Assembly (NCBI GenBank): GCA_024225395.1
Contig: JAAEMR010000229.1
Location: forward strand, 1-33,400
Direction of reading: 5' to 3'
Length of the DNA: 33,400 nucleotides
Source: Gammaproteobacteria bacterium
GTDB lineage: Bacteria > Pseudomonadota > Gammaproteobacteria > GCA-001735895
Position 1 is the first letter of the stretch. Every line of letters starts with the position of its first letter. Shown here piece by piece: positions 1 to 11,721 of the stretch. Both the position numbers and the translations under genes were made by a program. Below the pieces are notes generated by a model. The model was not told where the DNA came from. It worked only from the letters and a program-made list of their open reading frames with translations, and did not search any database.

Positions 1-86
1 CCAGCCACATCATGGATTACTTTAGGTTTATTCGATTTCATTCTGCTGCCTTTGCCGGCGGCAAGAATAACAATACTGAGAGGCAT
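1..86 (-). CDS. glmU: GlmU, bifunctional UDP-GlcNAc pyrophosphorylase/acetyltransferase (N-terminus only)
   Basis: Only the first 28 codons are inside the window; the gene runs off the left edge. The reading begins MPLSIVILAAGKGSRMKSNK and continues PKVIHDVAG. This is the nucleotide-binding loop of GlmU uridyltransferases (LAAGxGxRM followed by KPKVxHxxAG). GlmU makes UDP-N-acetylglucosamine for peptidoglycan and LPS in the cytoplasm. An AAGGAA ribosome-binding site lies 7 nt before the ATG. Position just downstream of atpC on the same strand is the usual gammaproteobacterial order. The atp terminator at about 162-192 separates the two, so glmU probably has its own promoter in the AT-rich stretch 90-160, where several TATAAT-like hexamers occur but no convincing -35. 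Confidence 0.93.
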   Translation of the reverse strand, partial: MPLSIVILAAGKGSRMKSNKPKVIHDVA

Positions 87-161
87 GCTGTTTTCCTTTT
101 AATTTATAATTTGTTCAGACAAAGAATAGTTTATATTATATTTCCCGTATAAATATAATAT

Positions 162-192
162 AAAAAAAAAGGGAGCAAATGCTCCCTTTTTT
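162..192 (-). terminator. Rho-independent terminator of the atp operon
   Basis: A perfect 6 bp stem GGGAGC/GCTCCC (171-186) with a 4 nt loop is followed on the minus strand by a run of nine T (complement of 162-170). It starts 23 nt after the atpC stop codon. There is also a T run on the plus side (187-192), so it could work in both directions. Confidence 0.9.
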
Positions 193-214
193 CTAATCTG
201 TGACCCAGGTTTAA

Positions 215-634
215 CTAACGATTAATCTTAAGTTTCTGTATTGCGGCTATCTGCGCTGCTGCTGCGGCAATCTCAGCCCTGGCCTTGGCTACATCGATAT
301 CAGATTTCTGATCAGATAACGCTTCTTCTGCACGCTTTTTAGCTTCAATAGCAGCAGCCTCATCCAGGTCATGTGCACGTATTGCCGTATCAGATAAAAC
401 GGTTACAACGTGTGGTTGAACTTCAAGTACGCCACCAGAGATAAAGAAGAATTCCTCTTTACCATTACCCAGATCCAGTCTTACTTCACCCGGCTTAAGA
501 GGTGATATTAATGGAGTATGGCGTGGCGCAATACCCACTTCACCCATTATGGCCGGGGCATAAACCATTTCCGCAGGGCCGGAGTAAATATGCTCTTCGG
601 CACTTACGATATCAACATGAATTGTCATCGCCAT
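215..634 (-). CDS. atpC: ATP synthase F1 subunit epsilon
   Basis: 139 aa, the normal length. The epsilon subunit is part of the rotating central stalk (gamma-epsilon-c ring) and restrains ATP hydrolysis. The N-terminal beta-sandwich begins [19 protein letters not shown]. Typical family stretches are [37 protein letters not shown] and [11 protein letters not shown], followed by the C-terminal helical hairpin (about residues 90-139), which is alanine-rich here. It is the last gene of the operon, 30 nt after atpD, with the terminator directly behind it. The start is fixed by similarity to the E. coli N-terminus (MAMTYHLDVVSAE). Confidence 0.98.
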   Translation of the reverse strand: MAMTIHVDIVSAEEHIYSGPAEMVYAPAIMGEVGIAPRHTPLISPLKPGEVRLDLGNGKEEFFFISGGVLEVQPHVVTVLSDTAIRAHDLDEAAAIEAKKRAEEALSDQKSDIDVAKARAEIAAAAAQIAAIQKLKINR

Positions 635-664
635 AATTAAGAACCTCTTCTAGAATGCAGCCTG

Positions 665-2083
<1,419 letters not shown>

Positions 2084-2097
2084 TCATTTAAAATCTT

Positions 2098-2958
2098 TTA
2101 AACGGCTGCTGCGCCGCTAACAATTTCACTAATTTCCTGCGTTATTGCAGCCTGACGTTCCTTGTTGTAAATCAGCTGCAATTCTTTTATCAAATCGCCG
2201 GCATTATCCGTTGCGCTCTTCATAGCTACCATCCGGGCCGCCATTTCGCAGGCTACATTTTCGACTACCGACGTGTAAACCAGAGACTCTATGTAACGAT
2301 CGAGCAAGTTATCCAGAACTTCTTTGGAATCCGGCTCATAGATATAATCCCAATGGTGCTTTAATTCATCATCGGTTGATGGCACAACTGGAACAAGCTT
2401 ATGAATTTCAGCTTGCTGGGCCATAGTATTTACAAAACGATTGCCAATCATATAGATAGCGTCTATATCGCCATCATGATAATTTTTCAATAACACCTGA
2501 ACTGATCCGATAATATCGGTTATTTCAGGCTTATCACCTAAATGACTGGCCTCTGCAACAATTTTAGCACCCAGGCGTTTGAAGAAACTCAAACCCTTGC
2601 CACCCAGTGTCACGACTTCTAACTCAACTTTCTGGCTATCCCATTCATCTAACTGGTTTAAGGCTTTCTTGAACAGGTTAATATTCAAACCACCACATAA
2701 ACCACGATCAGTTGTAACTACGATCAAACCTACTTTTTTGACCGCACGTTCAATCAAAAAAGGATGTTTATATTCGGGATGAGAACTTCCCAGGTGTCCA
2801 ACAACTTTTCTGATTTTTTCAGCATACGGACGAGCCGCTTTCATGCGTTCCTGTGCACGGCGCATTTTACTGGCCGCAACCATTTCCATAGCTTTAGTGA
2901 TCTTGGAAGTGTTTTGAACACTCTTGATCTTGGTTCTTATCTCTTTAGCACCGGCCAT
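2098..2958 (-). CDS. atpG: ATP synthase F1 subunit gamma
   Basis: 286 aa, the normal size. Gamma is the rotor shaft inside the alpha3beta3 hexamer. Both diagnostic coiled-coil ends are present. The N-terminus is [20 protein letters not shown] followed by [19 protein letters not shown]. The C-terminal helix includes [20 protein letters not shown] followed by [23 protein letters not shown]. The central Rossmann-like part has [11 protein letters not shown]. The gene lies between atpA (33 nt upstream) and atpD, as in other bacteria. Confidence 0.98.
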   Translation of the reverse strand: MAGAKEIRTKIKSVQNTSKITKAMEMVAASKMRRAQERMKAARPYAEKIRKVVGHLGSSHPEYKHPFLIERAVKKVGLIVVTTDRGLCGGLNINLFKKALNQLDEWDSQKVELEVVTLGGKGLSFFKRLGAKIVAEASHLGDKPEITDIIGSVQVLLKNYHDGDIDAIYMIGNRFVNTMAQQAEIHKLVPVVPSTDDELKHHWDYIYEPDSKEVLDNLLDRYIESLVYTSVVENVACEMAARMVAMKSATDNAGDLIKELQLIYNKERQAAITQEISEIVSGAAAV

Positions 2959-2991
2959 AATTTATACTCTTAGCACCTTTAACAAGTAACC

Positions 2992-4533
2992 TTAATAAAC
3001 ACCGTTCGCCTTGAAGTCTTCGATAGCTTCTTTCATCCCTGACACAATTTTATCATTGTAGTCACCAGACTCATTAATCGTATCCAGTAATTCAGCAAAA
3101 TTAGATTTCACATGTGCATGTAAAGCCTCTTCAAATTCTACAACCTTGTTAACTGGAACATCATCAAGATAGCCTTCGTTTGCAGCAAACAGTGAAACAC
3201 CCATTTCCGCCACAGATAAAGGAGAGTACTGCTTTTGCTTCATTAGCTCGGTAACACTTTGACCACGCTCCAGCTGCTTACGAGTCGCTTCATCAAGATC
3301 GGATGCAAACTGAGAGAACGCTGCCAGTTCACGATATTGAGCCAATGCCAGACGAACACCGCCACCGAGCTTTTTAATGATCTTGGTTTGAGCTGCACCA
3401 CCAACACGCGATACAGACAGACCCGCGTTAATCGCAGGACGTATACCTGCATTAAACAAATCAGATTCAAGGAAAATTTGACCGTCAGTAATCGAAATTA
3501 CATTAGTTGGTACGAAAGCCGATACGTCACCACCCTGTGTTTCGATGATAGGTAAAGCCGTTAATGAACCTGTTTTACCTTTGACTTTTCCATCGGTAAA
3601 TTTTTCTACATATTGTTCATTTACGCGTGCAGAACGCTCAAGTAAACGTGAATGCAGGTAGAAAACATCACCCGGATATGCTTCACGTCCAGGAGGACGA
3701 CGTAACAACAGGGAAACCTGACGATATGCCCAGGCCTGTTTTGTCAGGTCATCATAGATAATTAGAGCATCTTCGCCACGGTCTCTGAAATATTCACCCA
3801 TCGAACAACCCGCATAAGGCGCGATATATTGAAGTGCTGCAGAGTCAGAAGCTGTTGCCGCAACAACAATCGTATGCTCCATTGCACCGTGCTCTTCCAG
3901 CTTACGTACAACGTTTGCAACAGTTGACGCTTTCTGGCCAACCGCTACATAGATACATTTAACACCGGTACCTTTTTGATTGATAATTGCATCAATTGCT
4001 ACTGCAGATTTACCAGTTTGACGATCACCGATAATCAGTTCGCGCTGGCCTCGACCAACAGGAACCATCGCATCAATCGCTTTCAATCCAGTTTGTACCG
4101 GCTGATCAACAGATTTTCTTTCGATAACGCCGGGAGCAACTTTTTCAATAGGAGAAAACTCTTTACTACCGACCGGACCCTTGCCATCAATTGGCTCACC
4201 CAGAGAGTTAACGACTCGACCCAGAAGCTTTTCACCGACCGGAACCTCAAGAATTCTGCCGGTACATTTGGCCGTATCACCTTCAGAAAGATGCTGGTAA
4301 GAACCCAGAATAACGGCACCTACAGAATCTCTTTCAAGGTTAAGTGCCATGCCATATGTATCACCGGGAAACTCTATCATTTCACCTGACATTGCATCAG
4401 CGAGTCCATGGACGCGCGCGATACCATCTGTCAAACTGACGACAGTACCTTCTGTTCTAGCTTCTGCAGCGCTTTCAAAACTCTTGATTCGCTCTTTTAT
4501 CAGTTCGCTAATTTCTGACGGATTAAGTTGCAT
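2992..4533 (-). CDS. atpA: ATP synthase F1 regulatory subunit alpha
   Basis: 513 aa, the same length as E. coli AtpA. Alpha forms the non-catalytic nucleotide sites of F1 and contributes the arginine finger. The P-loop GDRQTGKS is at residues 169-176. The alpha signature [17 protein letters not shown] is present. The N-terminal helix [20 protein letters not shown] binds delta. The gene follows atpH with 57 nt between them. The C-terminus ends [10 protein letters not shown], close to the E. coli ending. Confidence 0.99.
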   Translation of the reverse strand: MQLNPSEISELIKERIKSFESAAEARTEGTVVSLTDGIARVHGLADAMSGEMIEFPGDTYGMALNLERDSVGAVILGSYQHLSEGDTAKCTGRILEVPVGEKLLGRVVNSLGEPIDGKGPVGSKEFSPIEKVAPGVIERKSVDQPVQTGLKAIDAMVPVGRGQRELIIGDRQTGKSAVAIDAIINQKGTGVKCIYVAVGQKASTVANVVRKLEEHGAMEHTIVVAATASDSAALQYIAPYAGCSMGEYFRDRGEDALIIYDDLTKQAWAYRQVSLLLRRPPGREAYPGDVFYLHSRLLERSARVNEQYVEKFTDGKVKGKTGSLTALPIIETQGGDVSAFVPTNVISITDGQIFLESDLFNAGIRPAINAGLSVSRVGGAAQTKIIKKLGGGVRLALAQYRELAAFSQFASDLDEATRKQLERGQSVTELMKQKQYSPLSVAEMGVSLFAANEGYLDDVPVNKVVEFEEALHAHVKSNFAELLDTINESGDYNDKIVSGMKEAIEDFKANGVY

Positions 4534-4590
4534 AACGTGATCCCATGTTCATATAAAGGAACCCAATAAATGGATTCATAAAATTCAGTG

Positions 4591-5142
4591 TTATTTATTC
4601 AAAATTGATGTCAGCTTACTCAGTCGCCCAAGTGCAGATCCATCAATAACCAGATCACCCGCGCGAATAATAGCGCCTGCAATCAATGATTGATCAATTT
4701 CAGCTGAAATACTAACGTCTTTACCCAGTTTCTCTTTCAACTGACTGGCCATCTCTTTTTCCTGCTTGACTGTCAGTTTCCTGGCTGAAGTTACCTTCAC
4801 TTCAATACTTCCTTCTGCAGCCTGTTTAAGCGCTTCGTAACCTTCATAAATTGCAGGTAAAGAAAGTAACCGGTCATTTTCTACCAGTAGCAGCAACATG
4901 TTCTTTACTTGCTGATTCATCTCGGGTGCATCGGCTACCGAAGACATGACAGTGGTAAAGAGTTCCGCTAAATCTGAACCATTAACTGAAGGTGAAGTGA
5001 TTAAAACCTGCATTTCATCTTCAGTTGCAACCTGTGAAGCTAATTGCAGAACATCAGACCAGAACGGTAGATTTTTTTGCTCACTAGCAAGTTCATAAAT
5101 TGCTTTGGAGTAAGGTCTTGCAGCTGTTTCAAGATCAGACAT
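4591..5142 (-). CDS. atpH: ATP synthase F1 subunit delta
   Basis: 183 aa, slightly longer than the 177 aa E. coli protein. Delta joins the peripheral stalk (b2) to the top of F1. The N-terminal helical domain reads ARPYSKAIYELASEQKNL. The C-terminal part has the conserved ISAEIDQSLIAGAIIRAGDL region followed by DGSALGRLSKL. The spacer to atpF is 9 nt, which suggests translational coupling. Confidence 0.97.
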   Translation of the reverse strand: MSDLETAARPYSKAIYELASEQKNLPFWSDVLQLASQVATEDEMQVLITSPSVNGSDLAELFTTVMSSVADAPEMNQQVKNMLLLLVENDRLLSLPAIYEGYEALKQAAEGSIEVKVTSARKLTVKQEKEMASQLKEKLGKDVSISAEIDQSLIAGAIIRAGDLVIDGSALGRLSKLTSILNK

Positions 5143-5151
5143 TATTAATAC

Positions 5152-5622
5152 CTAGATTTGCGCCATCAGGTCATCAAGCACTTTGCCGTGTGTGGCAGCA
5201 TTTACTTCACGCTTGAGTATCTGTTCGGCTCCAGCCAGAGCAATAGAAGAAACCTCTTTACGCAATTGCTCACGTGCAGAATTAACTTGCTGCTCTATAT
5301 CTGATGTTGCCGCGACTTTGATTTTATCGGCTTCATCCCGTGCAATGTCTTTGGCTTCATCAACAATCTCATTGGCTCGCTTTTGTGCCTGATTGATGAT
5401 TTCCTGTGCCTGCTGCTTGGATTCTTTAAGGTTATCGCCAGCTCTGGATTGTGCAAGCTTAAGATCTTTCTGACCTCTTTCTGCAGCAGCCAGACCATCA
5501 GCAATTTTAGCCTTACGCTCTTCCAATGCCGTCATTAATGGCGGCCAGACATATTTCATGCAGAACCAAACAAATACTATAAAAGTAATACTTTGCCCAA
5601 TTAATGTTGCATTGAAATTCAT
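5152..5622 (-). CDS. atpF: ATP synthase Fo subunit b
   Basis: 156 aa, exactly the usual gammaproteobacterial length. It has one N-terminal membrane helix ([20 protein letters not shown]), then [21 protein letters not shown] long charged alanine-rich coiled coil follows that dimerises to form the peripheral stalk and ends in the delta-binding helix. It lies between atpE (36 nt upstream) and atpH. Confidence 0.98.
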   Translation of the reverse strand: MNFNATLIGQSITFIVFVWFCMKYVWPPLMTALEERKAKIADGLAAAERGQKDLKLAQSRAGDNLKESKQQAQEIINQAQKRANEIVDEAKDIARDEADKIKVAATSDIEQQVNSAREQLRKEVSSIALAGAEQILKREVNAATHGKVLDDLMAQI

Positions 5623-5658
5623 ATCGCTGTCCTCAAATAGAGTTTAAACAATTATTGC

Positions 5659-5898
<240 letters not shown>

Positions 5899-5931
5899 CT
5901 AACAAATAGAATTGTAAAAAATTAAGTCTAA

Positions 5932-6066
5932 GAACTTTGTACGAGTGAATTCTTGTTCTCAGGCAAGGCAAAAACGCGCGCAGAAGCGCAGTTTAAACGA
6001 AGCAAATGAGCATTCGAGCACATTTTTAACGCCGCATGAGGACAAAGGATCATTTGTACAAAATTC
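5932..6066. repeat. MITE-like element with imperfect 17 bp terminal inverted repeats, between atpB and atpE
   Basis: The left end GAACTTTGTACGAGTGA (5932-5948) and the complement of the right end TCATTTGTACAAAATTC (6050-6066) match at 14 of 17 positions. The right end contains the palindrome TTTGTACAAA. The arms also pair partly further in (CTCAGGCAAGGC with GCCGCATGAGG), so the whole could fold into a long imperfect hairpin. A small inner hairpin GCGC-AGAA-GCGC is visible. It begins at the base next to the atpB stop codon (6067-6069) and lies inside the operon mRNA. No convincing protein is encoded and no clear target-site duplication is seen. The mobile-element reading is inference; a structured intercistronic RNA is the alternative. 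Confidence 0.5.
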
Positions 6067-6915
<849 letters not shown>

Positions 6916-7275
6916 CTATTTACCTTTAAAAAAAATTGGCACAAATATGCCGGACATCTGAACTAACAAATAACCGACAAATAAAATTAATGGATCCCAC
7001 TGATAATCTGAGGTGAAAGCTAACACAAATATTATGCCTGCCATCAACCACTTACTAACATCAGATCGATATGTATAACTAAGCCATTCGACTGCATTAT
7101 TATTATCTAACTGCCGCAACATTTTATAACTAAAATAAATGCTCGGAAGTAAACTTGCCAGACACCCAGTTAAAGCTGAAAACACATCACCCAGTTTTAA
7201 TAAAAAGACCAGAAGACAATATATCAGTAGAAAAACTAACTGAACTGTTAGCAAATATTGGATTTGAGTTTTCAT
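6916..7275 (-). CDS. atpI: ATP synthase protein I
   Basis: 119 aa, four predicted membrane segments. It has the AtpI pattern SALTGCLASLLPSIYFSYKM near residues 34-53. AtpI is a non-essential helper in c-ring assembly and is characteristically the first gene of the atp operon, as here. The ribosome-binding site is weak (AAAGCG before the ATG), in line with its low expected expression. The operon promoter lies about 50-80 nt upstream. Confidence 0.9.
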   Translation of the reverse strand: MKTQIQYLLTVQLVFLLIYCLLVFLLKLGDVFSALTGCLASLLPSIYFSYKMLRQLDNNNAVEWLSYTYRSDVSKWLMAGIIFVLAFTSDYQWDPLILFVGYLLVQMSGIFVPIFFKGK

Positions 7276-7325
7276 CGCTTTAAATTATAGCGCGACAAGC
7301 TCTATTCCCCGTTAATGCGGAGCGA

Positions 7326-7354
7326 ATTATAAGGAGTTGTTTGATAAGAATCAA
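7326..7354 (-). promoter_or_regulatory. Predicted sigma70 promoter of the atp operon
   Basis: On the minus strand TTGATT (-35, 7349-7354) is followed after exactly 17 bp by TATAAT (-10, 7326-7331), then a GC-rich discriminator (TCGCTCCGC). It lies 50 nt before the atpI start in the parB-atpI gap. It is the strongest promoter-like sequence I saw in the minus-strand half of the window. Confidence 0.75.
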
Positions 7355-7428
7355 TCAGACTATTAATAAATTTATACATCAAATAAAAATAACTATATAA
7401 GTAATATCTTAAATCAATTTCAAATCCG

Positions 7429-8295
7429 TCAATCCAGCAAATGCTGCAAAATCCCATCCAGCTCTTCATTATTATGAAAGTTAATAACAAGCTGTCCAGC
7501 ACCCTTATTACCTGATTTAATCTTCACTTCAGTACACAGACTGTCACTAATCTTTTGCTCAAGATGCAGAATATCCGGATCAGGTTCAGGTTTTGGAGAT
7601 TTTTTAGGGGCTGGCGATAAGGTTTTTTTAATCAGCGCTTCAGTTTCACGCACTGATAATCCCCGATTGACCACAATTCGAGCAATTTCAGCCTGATCAT
7701 GCTCCGGTAATGCCAGTAAAGCACGCGCATGCCCCATGCTGAGCAATGACTTATTGACCAGCTCCTTAACCGGTTCGACAAGCTCCAGTAAGCGCAATAA
7801 ATTGCTCACCGCAACACGCGAACGCCCAACCGCTTCGGCAACCTGCATGTGGGTCAGTGAAAAATCATCAATCAAACGCTGCAACGCCGCCGACTCTTCC
7901 AACGGATTTAAGTCTTCACGTTGAATATTTTCAATCAATGCAACTGCGGCTGCAGACTGCGTGTCTATTTCTTTAATAACCGCAGGAATAGATTGCAACC
8001 CTGCCAGCTGGGACGCACGCCAACGGCGCTCACCGGCTATCAATTCATAGTGAGAACCTTCTTTTCGAACCACTATTGGCTGAATAACGCCCTGAGCGGA
8101 AATAGAATTTGCCAGTTCCTGCAACGCTTCTTCATCAAAATGTTTACGCGGCTGATATTCACCGCGTTGAATTTTATCGATCGGCAGCTCGGTTAAACCC
8201 GCTGCAATTTCTTCTTTACTGGCCTGAGTAACTTCCTGAACATTTCCAATTAAAGAACCCAGTCCACGCCCTAATCTTTTTTTCTTTGCAACCAT
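7429..8295 (-). CDS. parB: Chromosome partitioning protein ParB
   Basis: 288 aa, the usual size. ParB is a CTP-dependent DNA clamp that loads at parS and recruits ParA and SMC. The N-terminal CTP-binding domain includes YQPRKHFDEEALQELANSI, the GERRWRAS box (ELIAGERRWRASQLAG) and ENIQREDLNPLEE. A helix-turn-helix follows (LTHMQVAEAVGRSRVAVSNL). A Lys/Pro-rich linker (SPAPKKSPKPEPDPD) leads to the C-terminal dimerisation domain ending LDGILQHLLD. It is 5 nt downstream of parA. I did not find a convincing parS palindrome in the window. Confidence 0.97.
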   Translation of the reverse strand: MVAKKKRLGRGLGSLIGNVQEVTQASKEEIAAGLTELPIDKIQRGEYQPRKHFDEEALQELANSISAQGVIQPIVVRKEGSHYELIAGERRWRASQLAGLQSIPAVIKEIDTQSAAAVALIENIQREDLNPLEESAALQRLIDDFSLTHMQVAEAVGRSRVAVSNLLRLLELVEPVKELVNKSLLSMGHARALLALPEHDQAEIARIVVNRGLSVRETEALIKKTLSPAPKKSPKPEPDPDILHLEQKISDSLCTEVKIKSGNKGAGQLVINFHNNEELDGILQHLLD

Positions 8296-8300
8296 AATTA

Positions 8301-9086
8301 TTAATTCACGTAATGATGCTGCTTGGCATCTCTTCTCAACACTTCACCAGCCAATGCCAGGTAGGCCATAGAACCGCGAGAGTTTTTATCATATTGTAAA
8401 ATTGGCTGCCCGAAACTGGGCGCTTCAGCCAGGCGAATATTGCGAGGAATGACCGTGCGATAAACGGTGTCACCAAAATGCTCTACCAGTTCACTGGATA
8501 CATCATTGGACAGGTTATTGCGCGGGTCGTACATTGTTCTCAATAATCCCTCAACCTTAATTTCGGGATTTACACTGATGCGAATCTGCTCAATGGTATC
8601 CAGCAAAGCCGTCAAACCTTCCAGCGCATAATATTCACATTGCATTGGAATAACCACGCCATTTGATGCGACCAGAGCATTAACGGTCAGCATATTCAAA
8701 GAGGGCGGGCAATCAATCAGAATGTAATCATATTTATCCATGATGGTTGCCAGCGCCAGGGTTAATTGACGCTCCCGACCAATTTTATTCATCAACTGAA
8801 CCTCGGCAGCCGTTAAATCCCCGTTCGATGGCAACAGGTCAAATCCTGCTTCCGGTGACTTTAACGTCACCTGCTGAACTGTCTTCTCCCCCAGCAATAC
8901 TTCGCATACGCTAAACTCAAGTTCGTTTTTATCAATGCCACTGCCCATCGTCGCATTACCCTGAGGATCCATATCAACCAGCAATACGCGACGTTTTGTC
9001 GCCGCCAGTGAAGCCGCCAGATTGACACAGGTCGTGGTTTTTCCAACACCGCCTTTTTGATTGGCAATTGTGATAATTTTGGTCAT
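8301..9086 (-). CDS. parA: Chromosome partitioning ATPase ParA (Soj)
   Basis: 261 aa. It has the deviant Walker A motif KGGVGKTT at residues 11-18, then VLLVDMDPQGNATMGSG and YDYILIDCPPSLNMLTVNAL. This is the short chromosomal ParA/Soj type without an N-terminal helix-turn-helix. The ATPase forms nucleoid-bound dimers and segregates origins with ParB. The ATG overlaps the rsmG stop codon (ATGA), so the two are translationally coupled. Typical neighbours are mnmG-rsmG upstream and parB downstream. Confidence 0.97.
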   Translation of the reverse strand: MTKIITIANQKGGVGKTTTCVNLAASLAATKRRVLLVDMDPQGNATMGSGIDKNELEFSVCEVLLGEKTVQQVTLKSPEAGFDLLPSNGDLTAAEVQLMNKIGRERQLTLALATIMDKYDYILIDCPPSLNMLTVNALVASNGVVIPMQCEYYALEGLTALLDTIEQIRISVNPEIKVEGLLRTMYDPRNNLSNDVSSELVEHFGDTVYRTVIPRNIRLAEAPSFGQPILQYDKNSRGSMAYLALAGEVLRRDAKQHHYVN

Positions 9087-9712
9087 ATGTCCTGTCGCTG
9101 TATAGTGACCAAACTGCGTTTCTCAGCAATGCCCGGCACCTGTAATTGATTAATCTCTAACTTATAGAGAGCTGAATCCAGTGGCTTCAGTTCAGCCTCA
9201 CTCAGTTCAGTTTTCATGGTAATCAAGCGTGTGCCGGTTTGCCAGACTGGGGTCACTGAGGACACAAAATCAGACACCGACGAAAAAGCTCGACTGACAA
9301 TCACATCGAATGAAGATTCGGCATGATAATCCTGAATACGCGAGTGCACAACTTTAACATTGGATAATCCACAACTTGCGATCGCCTGTTGCACGAATCG
9401 GGTTTTTTTTCCGTTACTGTCCAGCAGCACCCATGTCGACTCCGGTAACATGATTGCCAGCGGAATACCCGGCAAACCGGCGCCTGTTCCAACATCCAGA
9501 CATAACCCACCGTGCGGAATTTCATTAAGGATTGCAAGACTATCCAGCACATGATAAGCAACCATTTTTCGCGGCTCAGTAATTGCCGTCAGGTTATAAG
9601 CTTTATTCCACTTGATCAGCAATTCGAGGTAATCTTTTAACTGTTTTACCTGAGACTCTTCAAAAGATAGATTTATTTCCTCGAGCCCATTCTTCAATAA
9701 AGACGTTAACAT
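9083..9712 (-). CDS. rsmG: 16S rRNA (guanine527-N7)-methyltransferase RsmG
   Basis: 209 aa, normal length. It methylates N7 of G527 in the 530 loop of 16S rRNA, using S-adenosylmethionine. It has the SAM-binding motif LCLDVGTGAGLPGIPLAI. Family stretches are WNKAYNLTAITEPRKMVAYH at the N-terminus and DVIVSRAFSSVSDFV in the catalytic half. The start overlaps the mnmG stop (TAATG) and the stop overlaps the parA start, giving a tight mnmG-rsmG-parA-parB unit. Confidence 0.97.
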   Translation of the reverse strand: MLTSLLKNGLEEINLSFEESQVKQLKDYLELLIKWNKAYNLTAITEPRKMVAYHVLDSLAILNEIPHGGLCLDVGTGAGLPGIPLAIMLPESTWVLLDSNGKKTRFVQQAIASCGLSNVKVVHSRIQDYHAESSFDVIVSRAFSSVSDFVSSVTPVWQTGTRLITMKTELSEAELKPLDSALYKLEINQLQVPGIAEKRSLVTIQRQDI

Positions 9713-11601
9713 TAGGCGGATTTCTTTGCCGGAACCTGCTGACGTTTCAAATGCACCAGTAACAATGAGATTGCTGCCGGCGTAACACCCGAAATTCGAC
9801 CTGCCTGACCAATGGTTGCCGGGCGTACATCCTGTAACTTCTGACGGACTTCATTGGAAAGCCCTTTCACCAGATCATAATCCAACTCAACCGGTAACTT
9901 CGTAGACTCATGCTTAACCGCTTTATTAATTTCATCCTGCTGGCGTGATAAGTACCCTGAATATTTACTATTTATCTCAACCTGTTCCTGCACTCTTTCA
10001 TCAAAAACCTTACCTGGTTCCAGTAACGGCACAAGATGCTTAATTTTTATTTCAGGGCGTTTCAGCATTTCCGATAATCGGTATTCCCGGTTTACAGGTT
10101 TTTCCAGCAAAGGATTGAGTGCCTGCTCAGATGCCTGACCGGGGCGTACCCAGCTATCTTTTAGCGACTGGTTTAAAATTTCCAGCTGCTCCCGATAGTC
10201 ATTAAAAGTCACCCAGCGCTTCTCATCGACCAACCCGAGTTCCCGGCCTGTTTCAGTGAGTCGCAAATCTGCATTATCTTCGCGCAACATCAGGCGATAT
10301 TCGGCGCGGCTGGTAAACATACGATACGGCTCATTGGTGCCACGGGTAATTAAATCGTCAACCAACACACCCATGTACGCTTCAGAACGCGAAAGACTCA
10401 ACGGCTCCTTACCCAAAACTGCAGCAGCAGCATTCGCACCTGCCATCAATCCCTGTGCCGCCGCTTCTTCATAACCGGTCGTTCCATTAATCTGACCTGC
10501 AAAATACAAACCTTCAAAAAAGCGTGTCTGTAAGTCGGGACGCAAATCACGAGGATCAAAAAAATCATATTCAATCGCATAACCCGGACGAATGATATGC
10601 GCCTTTTCAAACCCGGCAATACTCTGAATCAAACGTTCCTGGATATCATAAGGCAGACTGGTGGAAATCCCGTTAGGATAAACTTCAGACAGGTTCAACC
10701 CTTCGGGTTCTACAAAAATCTGGTGCGATGTTTTATCTGCAAAACGAACCACTTTATCTTCAATCGACGGGCAATAACGCGGGCCGGTACCTTCTATTTC
10801 ACCAGTAAACAAAGGAGAACGGTCCAGACCACTGCGAATGATGTCGTGGGTCTGCTCACTGGTATAAGTAATATGACAACTCACCTGACGCGGATGCAGG
10901 TCTACCGATGCCATGGTTGAAAACACCGGTAAAGGATCATCACCCGGCTGCTCCTGCATTTTAGAATAATCCAGAGTTTTACGATCCAGTCTGGCTGGTG
11001 TACCTGTTTTTAAACGATCGATACGAAAAGGGCGTTCCCGTAGCCGATCAGCCAGTGCAATTGACGGAGGGTCACCCGCGCGACCACCACTGTAATTAGC
11101 CTGACCGATATGAATCTTACCTGCCAGAAAGGTACCTACTGTTAGCACCACTTTGGAAGCATAAAAGTTAAGCCCCATTTCGGTAACTACACCTTCAATT
11201 CGACCATTATTCTCAACCAGGTCAACCACAGGTTGCTGGAACAAGGACAAATTCGGCTGACTTTCCAGCACTTCACGAATGGCCATGCGGTATAACTGAC
11301 GATCCGCCTGGGCACGGGTTGCACGTACTGCAGGTCCTTTTCTTCTATTTAGAATGCGAAACTGAATGCCCGCTTTATCAGCTGCCAGCGCCATCACTCC
11401 GCCCAGCGCATCAATTTCTTTCACCAGATGTCCCTTGCCGATGCCACCAATAGCCGGATTACAGCTCATTTGTCCTAGCGTATCGATATTGTGCGTCAGC
11501 AATAAGGTGTTCGCCCCCATACGCGCGGACGCAAGTGCAGCCTCGGTACCGGCATGGCCGCCACCAATCACAATCACATCAAAACGTCGGGAGAAATCCA
11601 T
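9712..11601 (-). CDS. mnmG: tRNA uridine-5-carboxymethylaminomethyl modification enzyme MnmG (GidA)
   Basis: 629 aa, identical in length to E. coli MnmG. With MnmE it installs the cmnm5/mnm5 group on U34 of several tRNAs, using FAD. The N-terminal FAD-binding loop is [18 protein letters not shown]. Further signatures are [19 protein letters not shown] and [19 protein letters not shown]. The C-terminal helical domain, which binds MnmE, ends with a Lys-rich tail. mnmE is not its neighbour here; an unrelated cluster lies upstream. Confidence 0.98.
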   Translation of the reverse strand: MDFSRRFDVIVIGGGHAGTEAALASARMGANTLLLTHNIDTLGQMSCNPAIGGIGKGHLVKEIDALGGVMALAADKAGIQFRILNRRKGPAVRATRAQADRQLYRMAIREVLESQPNLSLFQQPVVDLVENNGRIEGVVTEMGLNFYASKVVLTVGTFLAGKIHIGQANYSGGRAGDPPSIALADRLRERPFRIDRLKTGTPARLDRKTLDYSKMQEQPGDDPLPVFSTMASVDLHPRQVSCHITYTSEQTHDIIRSGLDRSPLFTGEIEGTGPRYCPSIEDKVVRFADKTSHQIFVEPEGLNLSEVYPNGISTSLPYDIQERLIQSIAGFEKAHIIRPGYAIEYDFFDPRDLRPDLQTRFFEGLYFAGQINGTTGYEEAAAQGLMAGANAAAAVLGKEPLSLSRSEAYMGVLVDDLITRGTNEPYRMFTSRAEYRLMLREDNADLRLTETGRELGLVDEKRWVTFNDYREQLEILNQSLKDSWVRPGQASEQALNPLLEKPVNREYRLSEMLKRPEIKIKHLVPLLEPGKVFDERVQEQVEINSKYSGYLSRQQDEINKAVKHESTKLPVELDYDLVKGLSNEVRQKLQDVRPATIGQAGRISGVTPAAISLLLVHLKRQQVPAKKSA

Positions 11602-11633
11602 TAGAGAAATTCGCAGTTAAAAATTAATCGACT

Positions 11634-11663
11634 ATTTTAGTCTGTTTCCTGTTATTCGATCAA
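11634..11663 (-). promoter_or_regulatory. Predicted promoter of mnmG-rsmG-parA-parB
   Basis: Minus strand TTGATC (11658-11663), 18 bp spacer, TAAAAT (11634-11639), about 30 nt before the mnmG ATG. The match is fair, and it lies in the only gap upstream of this operon. Confidence 0.5.
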
Positions 11664-11678
11664 CTTAACTTAAAGATA

Positions 11679-11709
11679 CCCGGAAAATATCAATTTCCAG
11701 GATTTTTTT
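11679..11709 (+). terminator. Terminator-like hairpin oriented to the plus strand
   Basis: An 8 bp stem (CCCGGAAA / TTTCCAGG, with one G-T pair) at 11679-11701 is followed by seven T at 11703-11709. In this orientation it would stop plus-strand transcription, yet the genes on both sides run on the minus strand. For the minus-strand gene ending at 11722 the same hairpin lacks a T tract after the stem. Confidence 0.45.
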
Positions 11710-11721
11710 AATAAATTACCG

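Noticed and set aside
3976-4389. 137-codon plus-strand open frame opposite atpA
   Set aside because: It lies wholly antisense to atpA, its composition follows the complement of conserved atpA codons, and it has no recognisable domain or ribosome-binding site.
7302-7502. Minus-strand open frame overlapping the parB 3' end and the atpI promoter
   Set aside because: It overlaps parB out of frame and runs through the predicted atp promoter; no family resemblance.
7429-9086. parS site expected near parAB
   Set aside because: I looked for palindromes close to TGTTTCACGTGAAACA in the window and found none convincing. parS may lie outside.
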